In this document: positions 60,211 to 64,000 of the stretch, in pieces | Layout: each line of letters opens with the position of its first letter | Position numbering within the stretch: position 1 is the stretch's first letter | Assembly (NCBI RefSeq): GCF_002797735.1 | Contig: NZ_PGFG01000001.1 | Location: 2,522,001 to 2,586,000 of the forward strand | Length of the DNA stretch: 64,000 nucleotides | Direction: 5' to 3' | Source: Thermoflavifilum aggregans | GTDB taxonomy: Bacteria > Bacteroidota > Bacteroidia > Chitinophagales > Chitinophagaceae | Notes under the pieces: generated by a model | The model's input: only the letters and a program-made list of their open reading frames with translations | The model's database searches: none | What the model was told of the DNA's origin: nothing | Position numbers and translations under genes: made by a program

Positions 60211-62103
60211 TCACTTCGCTATCCACTTTTGATACCACATCTGAAAAACCAGAATCTGCCAGATCTTTTGATAATTTATTTTTTTACCCGATAAATAGGC
60301 ATCTCTCAATTGAATGATAGGGTCAGAATGGAAAAGTCCTGTCTTATTCAAAGCATCTTCATTCACAAATTCGATTAGCCTGTCGGATAATTGCTGTTTA
60401 AACCATATCGTCAGGGGTGCAATGAACGGGCGCTTGGGCCTATCCATCAGATCTACGGGAATGTATTTATGTACGATTTGTTTAAGCAGGTATTTATTTG
60501 TTCCGTTACGGATCTTCATGCTTCCGGGTATACGCGCTAGCCATTCTATAAGCCTATGATCTAGCATGGGTTCCCGGCCTTCTATGCTCACTGACATAGT
60601 GGCTCTATCAACCTTAACCAGATTATTATCAACTAGAAATGTTTTAACATCTATATTCAGCAACTCATTCAGAGAGTCAGAAAAAGCAAATCCATTTATA
60701 TCAAAAGCTGTCGGGTATGTTTCAATCTCTCCTGCCAATATGGTTCTAACCTCCTTTTCTGTCATATATTGGCTAATCAATTTAAGAGCACTCTTTGGCT
60801 TCCCATCTTTCCAGATCCGGGCCATTTTCTCATATCGGGTAGAAAAATTGTACTGATCTTTCAGTACAGGAATAAGATCCGGAGAAATCCACTTCATGAT
60901 ACCCGAAAGAGAAAGCTGCAACCACCTTGGAAAGGCATGGGTATAAAATAAAGACTGATTAAATTTTTTATAACCTCCAAAAATTTCATCTCCTCCATCG
61001 GCCGACAAAACCACTTTTACTTCCCGGGATGCAAACTGGCTGACAAGTATGGTGGGAACCACAGAATTATCAGCAAAAGGCTCATCATAAATCTCGGGAA
61101 TCCGTGATAACATGCCTTCAGCATCTGCCGCTGTTACATACCACTCGTAATGATCTGTTCCCAGGTACGATGCGATAGCTTTTGCGTCAGCTGCTTCGTT
61201 AAATGCCTGTTCATGAAAACCTATCGTGAATGTTTTCAACTGATTGGACGAATGAGTCTGCAGCAATGCAGCCACGCTTGTACTATCATATCCGCCACTC
61301 AGAAATACCCCCACCGGAACATCGGCTACCATCCGGTATTGATAGGATGAAAGCATTAATTCCTCGGTATGCTGCAAAATTTCTTCAGGAGATAAATCCA
61401 AAGGTTCAGACCTGTAATATGAAGAAACATCCCAGTAGCAGGAAAGAGAGGTCTCTCTGGTGGCAAGATCTATTGAAAAGATATGCCCGGGTAAAAGTTT
61501 ATGGGTATTTTTGAAAATGGTATAAGGAGCAGGAATATAACTATACTCTAAAAACAAGGCAAGTGCATTGGGGTCAATTTCAGGATGAAAACCCGGATGG
61601 GCATGAAAACTTTTCAATTCGGAAGCAAAAAGCAACAACCGATCATCCCAATAATAATACAAAGGCTTTACACCCACCCTGTCGCGCACAAGATATAATT
61701 TTTGCGCTTGTTCATCTAAGATTGCAAATGCATACATGCCTATGCAATACCGGAGCACATCCGTTCCCCAGCAATGAAAGCCTTTTAGCAAAACCTCCGT
61801 ATCACTTCTCGATTGAAAACGGTATCCTTTTTTTTCGAGAATACCCCTAATTTCAGAAAAATTGTATATCTCTCCGTTGAAAATGATAGTTAAATGCTGA
61901 AACTGCATAGGCTGATGCCCGCTCTGTGACAGATCCAAAATAGAAAGACGCCTATGACCCATACCTACAGCAGCACCAGCAGTTTGAAACCATGCATATC
62001 CGGCATCATCCGGCCCGCGATGTTGCAAAACATCCGTCATTCTCCGTAAAATATCCGGAGATGAAGAAGACTGAAAATCACAAAAACCGGAAATACCGCA
62101 CAT
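60211..62103 (-). CDS. asnB: Asparagine synthase (glutamine-hydrolysing), AsnB-type
   Basis: 630 residues from the ATG at 62103, which places the catalytic Cys at position 2 (MCGISGFCDF). Longer starts would block the N-terminal nucleophile and are rejected. The glutaminase domain shows LQHRGPDDAGYAW, GHRRLSILD and IIFNGEIYNFSEIR. The synthetase domain shows the PP-loop GVFLSGGYDSTSVAALL, TIGFHEQAFNEAADAKAIA and LSADGGDEIFGGYKKF. Copies inside polysaccharide loci often amidate sugar acids or belong to a wider amidotransferase group rather than making free asparagine. It lies between the glycosyltransferase genes. Confidence 0.92.
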   Translation of the reverse strand: MCGISGFCDFQSSSSPDILRRMTDVLQHRGPDDAGYAWFQTAGAAVGMGHRRLSILDLSQSGHQPMQFQHLTIIFNGEIYNFSEIRGILEKKGYRFQSRSDTEVLLKGFHCWGTDVLRYCIGMYAFAILDEQAQKLYLVRDRVGVKPLYYYWDDRLLLFASELKSFHAHPGFHPEIDPNALALFLEYSYIPAPYTIFKNTHKLLPGHIFSIDLATRETSLSCYWDVSSYYRSEPLDLSPEEILQHTEELMLSSYQYRMVADVPVGVFLSGGYDSTSVAALLQTHSSNQLKTFTIGFHEQAFNEAADAKAIASYLGTDHYEWYVTAADAEGMLSRIPEIYDEPFADNSVVPTILVSQFASREVKVVLSADGGDEIFGGYKKFNQSLFYTHAFPRWLQLSLSGIMKWISPDLIPVLKDQYNFSTRYEKMARIWKDGKPKSALKLISQYMTEKEVRTILAGEIETYPTAFDINGFAFSDSLNELLNIDVKTFLVDNNLVKVDRATMSVSIEGREPMLDHRLIEWLARIPGSMKIRNGTNKYLLKQIVHKYIPVDLMDRPKRPFIAPLTIWFKQQLSDRLIEFVNEDALNKTGLFHSDPIIQLRDAYLSGKKINYQKIWQILVFQMWYQKWIAK

Positions 62104-62116
62104 AGAATTAAAATTA

Positions 62117-63013
62117 TTAAAAAGCCGGGTTAAAAACGTTCCAGTATATAGCCTTCCAGAAAGCCGAAAGGTGAGCAAACTGTTTCTTTATGAGAAAATG
62201 AAAAGTATTCTTGGGAACTGTAAATAATACAAAATAGAGCATGAAAAACAAAAATACAGGAAACCGATTATTTCTTCTCATAAACAGCAAACGATTACGG
62301 TTAATATAATATGTTTTAAGAACGCTATTTTTCCCCGTAGTCATAGATTCCTTATGGAAGATCAGCGAACGATATTGATAATATATCTTATATCCTGCTT
62401 CCCGCAATTTTTCACACCAGTCAAATTCTTCATAGTACAGAAAATAAATTTCGGGTAAATATCCAATTTTATTTATCACATCTCTGGAAATCATCATTCC
62501 TCCTCCATGTGCATAATAGGTTTCTCTTATTTCATCGTACTGGCCTTTATCAACCTCCCCGCATCCGATCATTTTATTTCTACCCGTGAATACATTTACC
62601 TTGGTATACCCGGCATATTCAATAATATCTTTATGATAATAGTATCTGAATTTCGGGCACACAATACCTGCATCAGGAAAACGGGTAAATACATCCAATA
62701 GTCCTTCAATAATATTGGTAGTTAATTCTGTATCGTTATTTACCAAAAATAAATAATCACCCTTCGCATGCCTTATCCCTACGTTGTTACCACCTGCAAA
62801 TCCAAGATTTCTATCATTTCTGATAAATAAAACGTCTGGATAAACTTCCTTAAAAAAATGAAAAGGATTTTGTGCGGATGCATTATCTACAATAATAACT
62901 TCAATATTCGGGTAGGATAATTTCTTAATAGATTCCAACAATTCGGCAGTATGATGCGGATTATTGTAATTAACCGTGATGATGGAAACAAGCGGTAAAT
63001 TATTCATACTCAT
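62117..63013 (-). CDS. Family 2 glycosyltransferase (rhamnosyltransferase WbbL-like)
   Basis: 298 residues. The GT-A fold begins VSIITVNYNNPHHTAELLESI, with VIIVDNASAQN, RNLGFAGGNNVGIRHAKGDYLFLVNNDTEL (the NND equivalent of the DxD motif), FYYAHGGGMMISRDVI and YYEEFDWCEKLREAGY. This pattern is typical of the WbbL-type transferases that add rhamnose or similar sugars in O-antigen and capsule assembly. The C-terminal helix (FLFFMLYFVLFTVPKN) probably associates with the membrane. It overlaps the upstream glycosyltransferase gene by 14 bp and is followed by asnB after 13 bp. Confidence 0.9.
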   Translation of the reverse strand: MSMNNLPLVSIITVNYNNPHHTAELLESIKKLSYPNIEVIIVDNASAQNPFHFFKEVYPDVLFIRNDRNLGFAGGNNVGIRHAKGDYLFLVNNDTELTTNIIEGLLDVFTRFPDAGIVCPKFRYYYHKDIIEYAGYTKVNVFTGRNKMIGCGEVDKGQYDEIRETYYAHGGGMMISRDVINKIGYLPEIYFLYYEEFDWCEKLREAGYKIYYQYRSLIFHKESMTTGKNSVLKTYYINRNRLLFMRRNNRFPVFLFFMLYFVLFTVPKNTFHFLIKKQFAHLSAFWKAIYWNVFNPAF

Positions 63014-64000
63014 ACAAAGGATTATTTACCTGATGTTGAAAATGAACCGTATGTAAAAAATTGCTTTTTGCCTCCCGGGCAGAAAATAAAGCTAAAAACA
63101 TAGACGAGAAAATATAAGGGACATGAGACAAGCTTGGGAAAAAATATCTGAATAAAAATCCGGATGGCATAGCCAATAACAAGGAAAACACATAGAAGAA
63201 TCCCAGAATAAGAAATACAATCCAGACAGGGTTTAGTACAGAAAAGAATAAGGTAGTTACCCCAAAAAGTATAGTAAAAGCAAAAATACAAGCACCCAGC
63301 AATAACCGAGGTGGAATAAGGGCTTGAAGTACAGACAAATTGAAATAATCGATATTGCCTTTCAGAAGTTGCAGAAATCCATTTCCAATATGGTTTTGTA
63401 GAAATTGGACGTGGCTAAACAACCATCTTTTGCGCTGCCTCGTAAACTGTGAAGAATGGGCCACCTTTTCATCAAATACGATTGCTCTCGGTTCGTAAAA
63501 AATCTTAATTCTGGATTGGGTAAGCAGCAATTGCAGTTGTTTATCAAATCCTCCCAGGGTGTCAATCTGCAGAAATATTTTTTTGAGCAAGTGAAAATCA
63601 AAGGCCATACCCGATCCAATCACAGCAGAACTGAATCCCAAAGCCCTGTTACCCATCCGGAACAAATGATTGTTGATCATTTCACTGGCTGCATCCAGAA
63701 CAGCAAAAGGAGTATCCAGATTTTTGGCCACCCGCTGCCCCTGAATGGCAAGATAACCTTCGGCAAATGATCTATTTATATACATCAAAAAATCGGGATG
63801 CAAAACATTATCTGCATCGCAGATCAATGCTATATCATAATCATCGGTTATTTGCTGAAAAGCTGTATTGATGGCCTTTGCCTTGCTGCTTTTTTCAAAA
63901 TTCACAGGAATCACTTTTGCTCTCGTTGTACGGAGCTTTTCTAGGGTTTCAGGTTGCAACTGATCAGCTATGATATATACGTCAAAACGATCTTCTGGGT
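63000..64000 (-). CDS. Membrane-bound family 2 glycosyltransferase (partial, 5' end outside window)
   Basis: About 333 residues are visible; the frame stays open through the right window edge (PEDRFDVYIIADQ...), so the N-terminus is missing. The GT2 core shows KAKAINTAFQQI, ALICDADNVLHPDF (DAD metal site), VIGSGMAFDFHLLKKI, DKQLQLLL and the QFTRQRKRWL segment equivalent to the Q/RxxRW motif of processive synthases. Three or four C-terminal membrane helices follow (LLLGACIFAFTILFGV onward). It resembles PgaC/NodC-like processive or lipid-anchored transferases. The product is unknown. It overlaps the next gene by 14 bp. Confidence 0.88.
   Translation of the reverse strand, partial: PEDRFDVYIIADQLQPETLEKLRTTRAKVIPVNFEKSSKAKAINTAFQQITDDYDIALICDADNVLHPDFLMYINRSFAEGYLAIQGQRVAKNLDTPFAVLDAASEMINNHLFRMGNRALGFSSAVIGSGMAFDFHLLKKIFLQIDTLGGFDKQLQLLLTQSRIKIFYEPRAIVFDEKVAHSSQFTRQRKRWLFSHVQFLQNHIGNGFLQLLKGNIDYFNLSVLQALIPPRLLLGACIFAFTILFGVTTLFFSVLNPVWIVFLILGFFYVFSLLLAMPSGFLFRYFFPSLSHVPYIFSSMFLALFSAREAKSNFLHTVHFQHQVNNPLYEYE

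Noticed and set aside
62104-62178. Extended start for asparagine synthase
   Set aside because: The catalytic cysteine must be residue 2, which fixes the start at 62103.
1-64000. CRISPR arrays, insertion sequences, prophage or defence genes
   Set aside because: No regularly spaced direct repeats, transposase, integrase, phage structural or nuclease-type defence genes were recognised on either strand.

Overview
The window comes from a member of the Bacteroidota, most likely Chitinophagaceae or a near relative (the family is a guess). The sequence evidence is: type IX secretion signatures (a PorP/SprF protein, gliding-type and Por-type C-terminal sorting domains); a short RpoD without an acidic N-terminal region; a mitochondrial-type citrate synthase; and promoter boxes of the Bacteroidota form TAnnTTTG, with TTG or TTTG about 19-21 bp upstream, in front of rpoD, rplS, the tRNA gene and others. 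rRNA genes, CRISPR arrays, insertion sequences and prophage genes were not seen.

Layout. 1-2.7 kb (minus): a partial O-methyltransferase, a LOG-family nucleotide phosphoribohydrolase and a sodium:solute symporter. 2.8-6.7 kb (plus): a 1296-residue membrane-anchored AsmA/TamB-like protein. 6.7-16.3 kb (minus): a type IX secretion surface-protein unit with two giant paralogous PKD proteins, a PorP/SprF protein and a small outer-membrane barrel. The two giants share a 1298-bp perfect direct repeat. 16.3-39.5 kb: mostly core genes, namely recG, a eukaryotic-type citrate synthase, two LptF/LptG permeases, tgt, rsmG, rpoD, ffh, the rpsP-rimM-trmD-rplS cluster, tatA, gatA, a lytic transglycosylase, pgk, gap and tRNA-Glu.

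39.6-64 kb: an AT-rich surface-polysaccharide region that begins just after tRNA-Glu. A tight plus-strand operon (39.7-48.9 kb) encodes a glycosyltransferase, a UbiA-family polyprenyl-phosphate phosphoribosyltransferase, a polytopic GT-C-like protein, DprE1 and DprE2 homologues, a second GT-C protein, a Wzx-type flippase and a methyltransferase. UbiA-DprE1-DprE2 is the set that makes polyprenyl-phosphoryl-D-arabinose in mycobacteria. The locus therefore probably makes and uses an arabinofuranose donor on the periplasmic side, and a HAD-IB phosphatase 7 kb downstream could supply the missing dephosphorylation step. This is the most interesting system in the window.

The rest of the polysaccharide region holds a frameshifted phosphoethanolamine transferase pseudogene, a 1695-residue secreted esterase/PKD/beta-helix protein, a GT14 glycosyltransferase, the remnant of a membrane glycosyltransferase, and a minus-strand run of glycosyltransferases, a methyltransferase and an asparagine synthetase that continues past the window end.

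All assignments come from reading translated sequences and recalling family motifs. No database search or alignment was run.
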